From positions 186,001-250,000 of the forward strand of contig JAVXUO010000310.1 in assembly GCA_033065855.1 (NCBI GenBank): a DNA stretch of 64,000 nucleotides, given 5' to 3'. Position 1 is the first letter of the stretch. The number at the start of each line of letters is the position of its first letter. Positions 25,589 through 35,520 of the stretch are shown in pieces. The position numbers were made by a program, and so were the translations under genes. The stretch comes from Escallonia rubra. Lineage: Eukaryota > Streptophyta > Magnoliopsida > Escalloniales > Escalloniaceae. A model generated the notes under the pieces. It searched no databases and had not been told where the DNA came from. It saw only the letters and a program-made list of their open reading frames with translations.

Positions 25589-25622
<34 letters not shown>

Positions 25623-28600
25623 CGTGTTGCAATTTACTTTCTATGCACTGTAGCTCATGAATCGTCGGGATTGTTTGGCTGACTCTTCTTGTAGGTGGCA
25701 ATAAGTGACACAAACTAGCCATCAAGGGCCGCCTTGTGTCACCAAACCACGTCGTTCACAATGATTGGAGCATTACCAATGTTTTTCACTCTCGTGGATA
25801 GTTCTTTCCGATCAAGAACAATGATGTGGTAATAAGGGGACCAGCAGACCCCATTAGAGGATCCATATCTGGTAAGCACAGGCACAACCTGGGCTCGGGG
25901 AATATGATGGGGCATATATCTACTTCTTTTAATATAAAAGTCACGAGGCATATATTTACATTATTCAGGACAGATCATGTTTTCCTAGCTTTCTATTTCA
26001 TTGTTTTTGGTACTTGAATTGTTGCAATGTAATTGATTATTTAGACTTGATATTGATAAAAACAATTGACATTTAGTATTACTTTCCTCTCAAACCTCTG
26101 TATCCTAGGGTCTCAACTCACTCACTCATGCCATGTTTCTTTTCCAAATTTCGTCCTTGATCACTTTTTGGTGGTTTATTCATCTTTTAGCACGTTCAAG
26201 TTCCAAATGTCGATTTCTCACTTTCACACACTAGACTTCCAACCACTTATAATGGCACTGGCTCAAGGGAGTACTAGATGTAGATGAAGGTTTAGTCTGC
26301 CAGAAAGCACATGTGCTCGAATCATAGCATATGATGGTAGGTTTCACACCAATAACTATCGGTTAAGAAGCAAAACAGTACATCATTTCCTGCATCACAA
26401 GTCATGACTACCCTGCTTCATGACTACACTAAAATCAGAAAATCCTTCAATAGTTTCGCTATTAACAAGAGAGAAAAGATTTGCTTTTTGTACTTCATTG
26501 CCTCGAAGCCATCACACAATCTTGTCCTTTCAATAGTCATTGAGGCTTCTGAGAGGGGTGGAGTAGAAACAGACTTAAATATCTGGAAAGTACTTGCTTA
26601 AAGCGGGCTTCCATCGTAGTTTAAACCTGGCCTCCAAAGTTTACAGCCCGAACTTATACCCATGGTAAAACAATTCAAGTTTGAGCTAGAAGACCAGATA
26701 CGTAAACGTTATTTCAAAAAATTGTTATACAAGAAAACAAGTCGATTAAGACATAACTAGTTGCAGCAAACTCCAGGAATCAAAACAAGCAAGAGAAGTA
26801 TTCTCTCTAGGCGCTTGGCATGAGGAAAAGAGTTAAGTATGAGCACAAGGGCTGAAGACCTAAATAAAAGCATCATATTTGCTTATACGTGGTTGAAAAT
26901 TTTAATTTTGCATACCATAAGCAAGAAAGCTGAAACAATGAAGACACCAGTTGTCATGGTAAATTCCCCTGATGCCAATGGTAAGTACGGCTTGTTAACC
27001 TGAAATACAACAAATCATCACACAGTCTGATCTAGACAATGCAAATCTAAGAGGTAAAATATTCAAAGGAACACTAATGAAAAAGGATCATAGTTTCACT
27101 AGTCAAACAACTCGTCGGACCATTCCATAAGAACAAATCTACCTTGCTAGTACGGTCAAACGAAAAATGGTTCGAATGGCCAGATAGAGGACTTGCTCAA
27201 AAATAGCTATGTACTAGACTCTTTTGCATGTTATTCGGGGAGGGAGGGGCGCCCGGGGGCGGGGGGGGGGGGGAGAGTAATTTCAGTGGCATCCCACCTA
27301 AAGGAACCTAGGCCTTGCAATCTGTATATTTCTGCATTTTTAGAGAAGGTCGTGATGATAATTAAAGCAGGAGGTACCTTGTCTATTTCTATGTCGGACA
27401 ACTGATTCAAACCGACGATATATATATTCATCAGAAGGGCAGGAACAATGGCCTGCAAATAGAGTAGTGTCGTTTAAGAAAGTAATCTACCAAATGCAGA
27501 AGCTAATATGCAAATTGATCAAAACATGAAGCACCTCCAACACCCCAGAAAATAACAACGGAGAAAAATCTGAAAGCTTCTCAACTGCAAGGAGAGAAAC
27601 TGAAATTATGCTCAATGCCTGCTCATACAGAAATATTGTAAGTCTTCCTTCGAAGTCATAAAGCAATATTGTAGGGAGACATAAGACAATGAAAACGCAG
27701 ATAGTATGATGAATCTGGACCTAACTGTTCCTATGACTGTGTGAGGTCTTGAAAACCTGTAAAAAGCATGTAAGGCATCTTGCACAGTCTCCAAAGGGCT
27801 CTTGGGATGAAAAGGTTCAGGCTCGGATCCAAGAGGCTGCTCAGAGGCTGCATTCGTCAGATATTTCGTGCGGCTTCTTTGACCGGGAGTAGATTTCTTG
27901 CTAAAACTTCCAACATGACACATGACAAGATGCTGCTGAAATCTCCCTACACATCTTCTGTCTAGGATGTTCCATGCTTTGCACCTTGATTCTCGCAGTG
28001 CTACATAAGAACCTGCTTCATTATTAGAAACCCCCGGACATAGTAATGCATCTATTTATACATGTAACATAAATAACCCGTTGCGTAGGAGCAAAGAAAT
28101 TCAGGTAGGAAGCAACATTAAGTTAACATCTACTCCAAGAACTTAGGTCGCTAGAGAAATGAGCCTAACAATGTTATCACGCTTAACACTTCACGTGGAG
28201 AGATAAATGAATGAGAAATAATACTAATGTACACAGATTAAACAAGTGCAAATTCCACTCTAATAAAGGGGAACTATGGATGCAAGCGGGAAGAATCAAA
28301 GACCAAAGAGAGCTCTATCACGTTGTTAAGTTACTATGATCGAACGATGTTATCATTCTTCAAAAATAAGATGCAAACAACATTAACGCACCGATTTGCT
28401 TCACTTATATCAGGTCACTCTTTGTTAACTGCCTGATTCGTAGATCTTTAATCGCTAGGCACAAAATCATGTTTCAAATTCTCTTACTAGCAAGGAAAAA
28501 ACAAAAAATTGAGAGAAAGAACTGAAAAACAAGTAAGGAGACGTGCCGTTTGTGAGTGAAGACAACTCAGCAGCAACAGGGAATGAAAGGAAAGACGGAG

Positions 28601-28634
28601 GCTTGGGAAAAGACCCAACCAGCAGAGATTCCAT
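14630..28634 (-). CDS. HPT1: Homogentisate phytyltransferase (UbiA prenyltransferase), 12 exons
   Basis: It condenses homogentisate with phytyl diphosphate, the committed step of tocopherol (vitamin E) synthesis in plastids. Exons, 5' to 3' on the minus strand: 28634-28547, 28012-27726, 27618-27535, 27452-27378, 26999-26916, 19965-19876, 18946-18845, 18600-18505, 16215-16144, 16052-15957, 15409-15305, 14671-14630. They total 1221 bp, joining in frame to 406 codons plus TGA, the usual family length. Residues 1 to about 75 resemble a plastid transit peptide. [13 protein letters not shown] precedes the first membrane segment. The first Asp-rich motif is N169-Q170-x-x-D173-x-x-x-D177 (exon 4), the second D303-x-x-D306-x-x-x-D310 (exon 9), and the protein ends [18 protein letters not shown]. 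Junctions are GT-AG except intron 1, best read as GC-AG. Oddities: Val308 where the family has Glu, and a 6.95-kb intron 5. A paralogous prenyltransferase with another acceptor is less likely because the whole length follows the phytyltransferase pattern. Confidence 0.93.
16566..18367 (-). mobile_element. Gypsy LTR with short internal remnant in intron 8
   Basis: The minus-strand sequence starts TGTAGACACCCATTTTG at 18367, a common plant gypsy LTR start. Near its other end it carries GGGTGCCTAACATC (about 16760), the usual U5 phrase of elements primed at TGGCGACTCC-type sites; a degenerate site of that type follows at about 16615. Flanking pentamers GCTAA (16561-16565) and GCTAG (18368-18372) differ by one base and may be the TSD. 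No coding sequence is present. The element accounts for most of the 2.29-kb intron 8. Confidence 0.5.
17646..17672. repeat. (CCCCCG)n tract, G-quadruplex-prone on the gene's sense strand
   Basis: Four CCCCC/CCCCCG units follow each other. The minus strand, which is the sense strand of the surrounding gene, therefore has four runs of five G separated by single C. The tract lies inside the intron-8 LTR. Confidence 0.8.
19966..22193. other. 3' part of intron 5, no gene found
   Basis: This stretch is intronic to the minus-strand phytyltransferase gene. It holds short unassigned segments and a GC-rich block at 21450-21860, and no recognisable protein domain on either strand. The frame at 20985-21188 (plus) is open but matches nothing I recognise. 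Confidence 0.45.
21450..21860. other. GC-rich block in intron 5
   Basis: About 400 bp rich in GCGC, GCCC and CGCAC words stands out from its AT-rich surroundings. Open frames on both strands follow from base composition. It is probably a fragment of a GC-rich repeat or LTR. No terminal repeats or target duplications were found. Confidence 0.4.
22194..22257. repeat. (AT)n microsatellite at the left end of the foldback element
   Basis: About 64 bp of alternating A and T directly abut the GGGAGCTGATC terminus. A matching (AT)n run flanks the other end, so the element either targeted a TA repeat or carries TA duplications. Confidence 0.9.
22258..23700 (+). repeat. Left arm of the foldback element
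   Basis: It matches the reverse complement of 24185-25592 throughout except for small indels, among them a 15-bp tandem duplication (GTGAACCAAGTGTTA) near 23585 found only in this arm. It ends abruptly at GTCGGCGAATACA. The two open frames inside (23063-23290 plus, 23280-23549 minus) are duplicated in the other arm and match no family I recognise. Confidence 0.9.
22373..22556. repeat. Three 23-bp palindromes, left arm
   Basis: Copies at 22373-22395, 22436-22458 and 22534-22556 each consist of GTCCGCTACAT, one central A or T, then ATGTAGCGGAC. Each is therefore a perfect 11-bp inverted repeat around a single base. Confidence 0.95.
23742..24170 (+). repeat. Third, partial copy of the element terminus at the foldback centre
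   Basis: From TAGCGCGATCTGGCCGTCC onward the centre repeats the subterminal part of the left arm in the same orientation, with its hairpin, palindromes (23817, 23880, 23973, 24069) and CT tracts, but lacks the outermost 45 bp or so. The 23973 copy has one changed base (GTCCACTACAT). Within this copy a block of about 95 bp holding one palindrome is duplicated. Confidence 0.85.
24185..25592 (-). repeat. Right arm of the foldback element
   Basis: Reverse complement of the left arm, with palindromes at 25293-25315, 25391-25413 and 25454-25476. It lacks the 15-bp tandem duplication of the left arm and has shorter CT tracts. Confidence 0.9.
25620..26915. other. 5' part of intron 5, no gene found
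   Basis: AT-rich intronic sequence runs between the foldback element and exon 5. The frame 25739-25951 (minus) is open but unrecognised. No terminal repeats or domains are visible. Confidence 0.4.
27236..27276. repeat. G-rich tract in intron 4
   Basis: The plus strand has runs of G including an uninterrupted run of about 14. The gene is on the minus strand, so the pre-mRNA would carry the C-rich complement. The tract is probably a variable homopolymer. Confidence 0.8.
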
Positions 28635-28811
28635 TGTAATCGAACACTCGGTTACAGTTGCTCAAGATTAAGTAAGGGCTCTTCCAAGTTACTGATCTCT
28701 GCAAGAGCAGAAATGTCTGCGGCGCCGTCTGAGGTAGCGAAACCTTGTTGACTCTAACACTGTGATGTATTGGAAGTAAAATATCTGTCGGTTTCCGGCG
28801 AATTTTGGGGA

Positions 28812-28822
28812 AGTATATATGC
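28812..28822 (-). promoter_or_regulatory. Probable TATA box of the phytyltransferase gene
   Basis: On the minus strand GCATATATACTT lies about 180 bp upstream of the ATG (28634-28632). That would place the start of transcription near 28785 and give a 5' UTR of about 150 nt. No other TATA-like element is closer. Confidence 0.5.
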
Positions 28823-30269
28823 AAAGAGCCGAGGCGGTATTGGACTTTACTGTGTCACATGTTCTCTAGTGGGTCTCAGGTTTTCCCTAGGCACAATGTT
28901 TACACTCTGCTTGTTACTATTCTCCTTATTTTTAATTAATTTAGTTATTTATCTATACAATTTTCACGTTTAGTTACTATTTTACTTTCTGTTTTTTCTT
29001 TCCTTTCATTTTCATTCATCATAGTTAAAAAAGATTTAGGTGAAGGTAGTCATTTCCAATATATATGATACTAAAGAGCGGCGGGCTCTAATGTTTCCTC
29101 CTCTCGAATTTTCTCTATTTAAATACCTTTGTCGGGGACGACTTCTCTCGCCGGATAGAGAGGCTCTCGACCACCTTTGCTTTTCAAGTCTTTTTTCCTG
29201 TTGTCTCTAGTTAAAAAAAGAAATGCTAAAAAAAGAAAATCGTCATTCATACAAAACCCTGGCAGCACCCTTCACCGCGGCTCCATCGCGAGGCTTTAGA
29301 ACTTTCAGATATGAGACTTTAGAACTGTCTGTTACTCTTTTTAATGATCCACAATCAATTTTTCATGATGATCTTTGGACTTGTGATCTCTTCATTTACT
29401 TGGACATGGTGTAGCGTCTTTGGATGCCATTCTGTACGTAGTCCTTGAGGATTATGTTCATAGTAGTATGCTTGTTCAAGGTCTAACTTGGTGGGGGTCT
29501 TGGGCGCTAACATATGGTCAGAGTCTTGGTGGGGGGGGCGCCTTGGTCTAGCCTCGACACTTTACTTGCATCATGGTTGGGGATGTCTTTTCTTGCTCCA
29601 ACTCTAATGCCGTCTTTCTTTCTCTTGTTCAATTTGCTATAGCCTCGCACTTTTTGGGGGCGGTAGAGGGGTGGAGGAGGGGGTGGGGGGAGATTTCGAG
29701 GGGTTGGAAGGATCTTAGGTCTCGATTAAGTTTTGGTGCAGCTTTGTGCCCACGTAATCTCGGTGCTCTGAGAGGAGTATTTTCTTCTTAGTCCTCACAC
29801 ATCAATTAGTTTGTTGTGCTTCTTGGATCGCAAATGCTTGTTTGGTAGGCAACGTGATTCAATTACGATGGCCACTATTCTGCAAATCACATGGTCTAAA
29901 GTAGTCGCAAATTTGATGGTTTGAAGTTTCTTTCTGGATGCATTTAATGGTCGTGTGTCTTTAGTATCGGACAACCTTGACCTTGAGTGGTGTCAAATGG
30001 TTCTCCTGTGAAGCATATAACAGTGGTCCTTGAAAGTCTCCCATGATCGAAAGTAATGAAGACAGAGCGTAAATTATTAACAGCACAGCTTACCTTGTGG
30101 GGGCATTGAAGATCATTTGCTTGGGTAATTTTCTATGGCCTTGGAAGTTTTTTTCTCTTGGTCTGGACTGACAACACTACTATTAGAGTGGTGAGAAAAT
30201 GTGTATGAATAGTGGGAGCAAACAATTGTTTCTTGTCCTAATTCGATGGTGGTGTGGTGGTGCTATGTG
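28823..30269. other. Intergenic sequence upstream of the phytyltransferase gene
   Basis: It holds the distal promoter, then unassigned sequence. G-rich patches at 29526-29536 and 29645-29700 (plus) can form G-quadruplexes. From about 29040 the sequence may be the body of a non-LTR retroposon whose poly(A) end lies at about 32670 beyond the solo LTR. No reverse transcriptase or other domain was found. Confidence 0.35.
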
Positions 30270-30274
30270 TTTAG

Positions 30275-32203
30275 TGTAACGCCCCATTTTTCAGAGCATT
30301 AATCTCAAAAGAATAAAGGCGGAAAACCTCAAAATATCAAAAAGTCTCCCAAAATGGTTATTCGAGCATTTAAGGGTCTGTTTGAAATCACTTCCAGTTT
30401 TTGTTTTTTGTTTCCAAAAAAACACACCACTAAAATCAAAACCAGTTTAGTTTTTATTTTTTACAAAAACAAAATGGGTGTTTGATTATTCAGTTTTTCC
30501 TTTTGGGTGTTTGATTACCCAGTTTTTATTTTGATTTTTTTCTTTGGTGGTGGTTGCGATGGCTGTGGTGGGGCGTGGTGATGGCCGGCGGTGGTGGCTG
30601 TCGGTGGCCGGCGGTGTCCGGTAGCAGGCAATGGCCGGCCGACGGGCTGTGGTGGCCGACAGCTGTGCGTCGCCAGTGGTGGTGGGAGGGGGGTGGTGGT
30701 GGTGGTCTTAAAATAAAAACCAAAACTGAAAACCCAAAACTCATAAATGAGAGTTTTAAAAAACAGTCATATTTTAAAAACTGGTCTTCAAAACTGAAGG
30801 GAAAAAAAATGAAAACTGTGTGCCAAACGCGTTTTTTTTTCATTTACAAATCTGGAGAAAAAACAGATTAGTTTTCAAACGAAACGCTACCTAAATTCCA
30901 AGTTACATAATTAAGTGTCACTGACATAAATCAGTTACGTAATCCCAGATAACTCCTTCATGGAGTTCCAAAATAAATTTGCATTCATAATATTCCCTCT
31001 TATTATAACTTTCTAAAATAGTACTCCACTAACTCTGCAAATAAACTACTAAGTCTCAATTACACGGTTAGCGCTGTAATGTCTCACCTACTGATCACAT
31101 GAAAAGAAGACAATCAAAAAACTTGGATTAACTAGCTGTAAAAGGGATAACATGCCGTAGACCTCAAAGAATGGATCGCAGCTAATGAACAAGGTAAGGT
31201 AAGGTAATTTAAATAATGAACCCAATAACACAAGTACACAAGCTACCGACTAAAGGCAAAAAAAATGACGTGTTCTGTAAACGGAGTTACTCTACTAGCA
31301 TAGCGTAAGCCAACTCCAACCATGAAAACGACTTGGGTGACTCATAGCTAGAGAATTAGGCAAAAGACAAGTCGGCACGTTAAACCAGACAAGAGCAAGT
31401 TCTTCCAGAATGGTAGTCCACACGAAAAGGGAAGCATAATAATAAACTGAACACATATAGTCGGCAGTTGCAAGGTGGACTACACAAGGCACAGAAAACC
31501 GTGGTAGCAAGAAACATAAGAAAGCTCAGTCGAAATTGCACAGTCACGACATAAAAATCGAGACAGCTAAGTTGAAGAATTAAATTATTAAACGAACGAT
31601 TGATTTAGCGTTAATTTAGCTTTCAAAAGATAAACCGTTACCTCTAATTGCACATATCAACTCCAAGTCTTGATTTTCTTAGACAAATTATAACAAAAAC
31701 GCTATTGTAAAAATACCCAAAACTTCAATTGAACTCTAACAATCACAAAAAATATATGCGGTTCTTACCACAAACATCAATCTAATATCAAAATAACCTC
31801 TTACCTCAAAATAATGACCAAAATATTAAGATTTATCTTCCTATGGATTATTTGGAAGCTTTTTTGAACCTTGTTGTCTTCCTAGAAAATATATATTGCG
31901 TGTAAAGGTTCAAAAACCTAAAAGAAATATAATTATACTCCTAAAATAATAAAAATTGCAAAATATCCATTACCTACCAAAATTCTCTTAACTTTGTAAA
32001 TGAGTCAAGCTAAAGCCCAAATTTATATTAGGTCATATAATCCCAAAAGTGTAACCCACTTTTCAAAAAGAAAAATCTGAATTTGTTTCTTAGGCCCATG
32101 TGCTAAAAGGAAAAATTATGAAAACACCCTTAAAGAGAAAAGTCCAATTTTTTTTTTAAAAAAAAAAACGAATTTAACAGATTTAAATATTCGGGATCTA
32201 GCA
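30275..32203 (-). mobile_element. Solo gypsy LTR with perfect TSD
   Basis: Plus-strand ends are TGTAACGCCCC and GATCTAGCA. Perfect 5-bp duplications TTTAG lie at 30270-30274 and 32204-32208. A TGTAACGCCCC terminus is typical of chromovirus-type LTRs, here taken as the RC of the LTR 3' end, hence the minus strand. Both sides of the duplication are host-like sequence with no PBS or PPT, so this is a solo LTR left by LTR-LTR recombination. It contains the 518-bp MITE at 30374-30891. Confidence 0.75.
30374..30891. mobile_element. PIF/Harbinger-like MITE inside the solo LTR
   Basis: The left end GGGTCTGTTTGAAATC and the right end (inward GGTAGCGTTTCGTTTGAAA) are imperfect inverted repeats. They are flanked by TAA at 30371-30373 and 30892-30894, the 3-bp TWA-type duplication of Harbinger elements. 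AT-rich arms with inverted TTTTGTTTTT/AAAACAAAAA blocks surround a GC-rich core of GGTGG/GGCCGGC repeats (30545-30715). No real gene: open frames on both strands come from the repeat composition. Confidence 0.6.
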
Positions 32204-32208
32204 TTTAG

Positions 32209-33578
32209 CTCCTGTGTAGTATGGGCGCTTGTTGTGTTGATTTCTGGCCAAGTTCGATAGTGAAGGAAATGAAAAAAAAAACAAGAAAAATATATAAGAA
32301 ACGAAAAGAACTCGAGCAACTACAATCTTTGCTTCTTGTACGTGGGTTTATTTGTTGTCTCAGGAAATCTGAGAACATTGTAACAAATAAAAATAAAGTA
32401 TTAATAGATGTGACGGGGTATGCCCGTGGTGATATTGTCAAGTTTAATATTTTAGATGTATCAGGGTGAGTCATAACCTGATGCTACTTTCTTGTCGTGC
32501 AGATTAAATCAAATAGTCAGGATGACAAAACCTTTACCAACTTTTGAAAGGGTTGCGGAAGGTAGTCTAATTCTTTGGTGCAAGATATGTTCTGCTCAAA
32601 GAACTTTTCTGCTCTTGTACCTGGTTCTCTTTTTTATTAGTAATACAATGTTTGTACCATTCAATCAAAAAAAAAAAAAAAGTGTCCAAATATTCTTAAC
32701 CAATTATTTATAAATAACTTGTTGGAATCTTCACTACTTATTTCAATATACATGAATAGAAAAATTTGGTATTCAAACTAGATATGTTTTCAGAATCTTT
32801 AATGAGGTAATTTATTATGTATCAGTATCTTTATACTTCTTAATATGATATCCACCAAGTTTATCCTCTTTTCTCAATTTTATGAAAATGCATCTTTTGT
32901 ATATTTCAAAATCATGAAGAAAAGAATACAAAAATTGGTAACACAATGTTAGACTTTTTGTCTTTACTTATTATTATTTTTTTTAAATATAAGAAATATA
33001 TACCTTCTGATGCCAACTGAAGACCAACAACCATGATCTTCTGGGAGGTTAACACCATGTTCTTTCATATTTACATTCTACCGCACATTACAAACCAAAA
33101 AAAAAAGCACCCATTAGACAGGTGCATCACCAAAAATCACTAAGTTAGGACATTACATCCTGAATATTCGCAAGCTCCCATTCCCGATGGACAAAATAGC
33201 CCCTGTAAGCCGCTTGGCATGCTAGACCAAATGCAACATCTTGTCTATCGTCCATACATCGTAAGATATGTACAACATGTGCACGCTGGCTAACTTTACA
33301 CATCAAAAAATATAGTGGCAACATGTGGTGGAATATATAGCTCACATGTTATCCATGAAAACAATTGATGATTAGCTAGATAAATATATTAATGTAATAA
33401 ACGATGTGAGATCAACCAGATAAGTGAGTGTAGTAAGGCTAAAGCATGTGCTGAAAGGATGTCGGCCACGAAAAAAGAGCGCATGAAGGAGCCTAGTAGA
33501 AGTTGAGTACTGTTATAGACAACCAACCAAAAGTCGGACTGATGATTACTCTTGCCAAACACGGGCATTAAACATCAA
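32209..33578. other. AT-rich intergenic sequence with a possible retroposon 3' end
   Basis: At 32610-32685 the sequence reads like a plant LINE/SINE tail (TTTTTTATTAGTAATACAATG-type) ending in about 15 A. No RT is attached and no target duplication was found. From 32690 to 33578 nothing is recognisable. Confidence 0.3.
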
Positions 33579-33586
33579 TGTATAGG

Positions 33587-34874
33587 TAGTGCAACTTGGA
33601 CGGGTTGGGTTGATTTTCAGTCCAACCCAAGAAAACTCAACCTTTTAAAAGCTCATTTCAACTCAACCCAACCCAAATTAGGTTTTTTGTAAAAAAAGTC
33701 CAACCCAACTCAACCCGAGTAAAAATGATATGGTTTGGGTTTCAACCTAACTCAACCCAACTAACATCGAATTAATTTTTTTTTTCTTTTCAACACACTC
33801 ATGCACCCCACACACGGGTTCATCTAATTACACACAATCACAAAATACATGTATGTATGCATTCACCTTCATTATTTTTCCTAAGCACCAGTACAGTCAC
33901 TGCCTCCCTGCAGTGGCTTCTTCCTGTCTAAACCCATATAACTCCACATCCATAGCAATTCCATTTCCATCTCACAATACTACAAACACACACTCCACAT
34001 GGGCTGTTTTGGCAACCCCTCACTCACACAAAACACCCATAAACCCATCCTCACGGCTGCCACCAATTTCCCCATCACGAACCCACATATCAGATACACA
34101 CATACACATGTATTCGGCAGTCCAATACACACAGCATGAAATATCTACAAAGCTTGGCTTACTGGTGCTAAACAACAAGTACTATCTAAGCAACTCAGTG
34201 ACATAAACATGAATTTGAAAATGCAGATAACAGTAACCAAATGAAGCATAATTAGTAACACAGCCGAAATGATGGAATTGGAGAGTAATAGCAACCAAAG
34301 AGGTTTATGGCATTATTTCAGAGTTTGGTAAGCAAATTTAACCCGGGACTTCAAGCACCTGAACCTCGACTTCCAGCTCATCACGGATGCCGAGGCTGGG
34401 CAGAGGAAGCTCAAGGTCGACACCTGGTTCGGCTCCCGCAAGACCACTGTCGCCATCCGCACCGCCCTCAGCCATGTCGGCAACCTCATCACCGGCGTCA
34501 CCACGGGCTACCGCTACAAGATGCGCTTCGTCTACGCTCATTTTCCCATCAATGCCAATATCTCCTCCGCTGCCGACTCCATCGAGATCCGCAACTTCCT
34601 TGGCGAGAAGAAGGTCCACCAATTCTCTGTTGGGAAGGAGGATTGAAAGAACGAAAGAGGTCTTTGACTCTTTGTAACCTGGTTCCTTTTTTCTTTTGGG
34701 TTAGAATGGGTTGGGATGGTTTTAATGGGTTTGACCCAATTCAGCTCATTTAATTATGGACCCAACTCAGACCAATCCATTTTAAAATTAGTTGGGTTTA
34801 ATGGGTTAAAGCTTGTCCATATTTGGGCTGGGTTGGTTAAAGCCCATCTTAAACCAGCCCAAATTGCACCCATA
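33587..34874. mobile_element. Non-autonomous hAT element carrying a captured gene fragment
   Basis: Perfect 8-bp duplications TGTATAGG at 33579-33586 and 34875-34882 flank ends TAGTGCAACTTGGACGGGTT and (inward from the right) TATGGGTGCAATTTGGGCTG, an imperfect hAT-type terminal inverted repeat. Subterminal arms are rich in AACCCAACCC and GGGTTGGG (33600-33760 and 34700-34860). The interior includes 34344-34617, a piece of ribosomal protein L9. No transposase is present. Confidence 0.8.
34344..34646 (+). pseudogene. RPL9: 60S ribosomal protein L9 (uL6) fragment
   Basis: One uninterrupted frame reads [20 protein letters not shown], then the [38 protein letters not shown] and [13 protein letters not shown] blocks. 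These match about 91 residues in the N-terminal half of the roughly 190-residue cytosolic L9. Both ends are missing. In-frame TAA at 34329 lies just upstream with no ATG between, and after 34617 the frame leaves the homology and stops at 34644-34646. No intron interrupts it. Nearly all codons end in G or C, unlike the AT-rich surroundings. It sits inside the hAT element and is not a functional gene. Confidence 0.88.
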
Positions 34875-35199
34875 TGTATAGGGAGCGATGATTGCTAACA
34901 TGAGCAATGTTTTGGACTTTGAAGGTTATGTATATCATCCTTGGCTGCTTTCCCGGTGCCCTTTTTGACCTCAATGCTTTCCCAAAGGCTTTAGTATTTG
35001 AAATATTAGAAATTAAGCTATGTATCCTGTAGAAAATGTCGAATGGATAAAAAACCATTTATCGGAAAATTTCAGCATTCCTACCCTTCCAAATACACTA
35101 TAACATCACCGGGATCGATAAAAAATCTTAAAGGAGATGCGATGTTTGAGTAGAGGTCTAGATAGCCAGTGACGAACCCAGTCAGGTCCCTCTAGATGC

Positions 35200-35520
35200 G
35201 GAAGTTCTAAAAACATAATGTCAATCGGTAAACCAAACCTAATACTTCTAACTTCCTCGCAATAAACAAAAAAAGATGAGTCAGGGATTCCGAGTAAAAT
35301 AAGCATAACTGGCATTCAATTTCTGTCTGGCAATGTTTGCAACTGAGTGCATCCCTTAGTGGCAGACAATTATGCAGAAATTGCCATAAAAAGGTGTTGA
35401 CCTTGGCTGGGAAAGGTAGTTTCCATAATCGTTCCCAGACTGCAGACGTTGTTTTCTTTGTCGTACTACTTAATCCTAATGATGTATTTGAAGATGTATT
35501 ACTCACCCGGATAACATAGG
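35200..35520 (-). pseudogene. LINE zinc-binding domain (zf-RVT)
   Basis: The frame contains VWERLWKLPFPAKVNTFLWQ and the Cys-rich stretch LSCKHCQTEIECQLC followed by ESLTHLFL, matching the zf-RVT domain at the end of plant L1 ORF2. The pattern W...K.P.K...FLW is intact, but the final His-containing part is followed by a frame break. Confidence 0.8.

Larger units (their letters stand above)
22257..25592. mobile_element. 3.3-kb foldback (palindromic) element in intron 5
   Basis: The left arm (22258-23700) and right arm (24185-25592, reversed) are near-identical inverted repeats of 1443 and 1408 bp around a 484-bp centre. Both ends start GGGAGCTGATCCGTTGAGAG inside (AT)n. Each arm has two subterminal hairpins: GCGCTAGCAA...TTGCTAGCGC (10-bp stem) and ACCGTCCAC...GTGGACGGT (9-bp stem). 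Three copies of a 23-bp palindrome, CT-rich microsatellites and about 900 bp of promoter/5'-UTR-like GC-richer sequence follow. There is no transposase. The superfamily is undetermined: the TA-rich flanks prevent reading a TSD, and Mutator-like, Micron-like or true foldback elements are all possible. Confidence 0.85.

Noticed and set aside
28567-28824. 85-codon minus-strand frame overlapping the phytyltransferase start, as an upstream ORF
   Set aside because: Its ATG lies in the TATA box, upstream of the likely transcription start, and its frame is shifted against the real [10 protein letters not shown] start.
34307-34753. 148-codon plus-strand frame overlapping the L9 fragment
   Set aside because: It is a shifted frame of the same GC-rich fragment. 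The L9 match is in the frame beginning at 34344.
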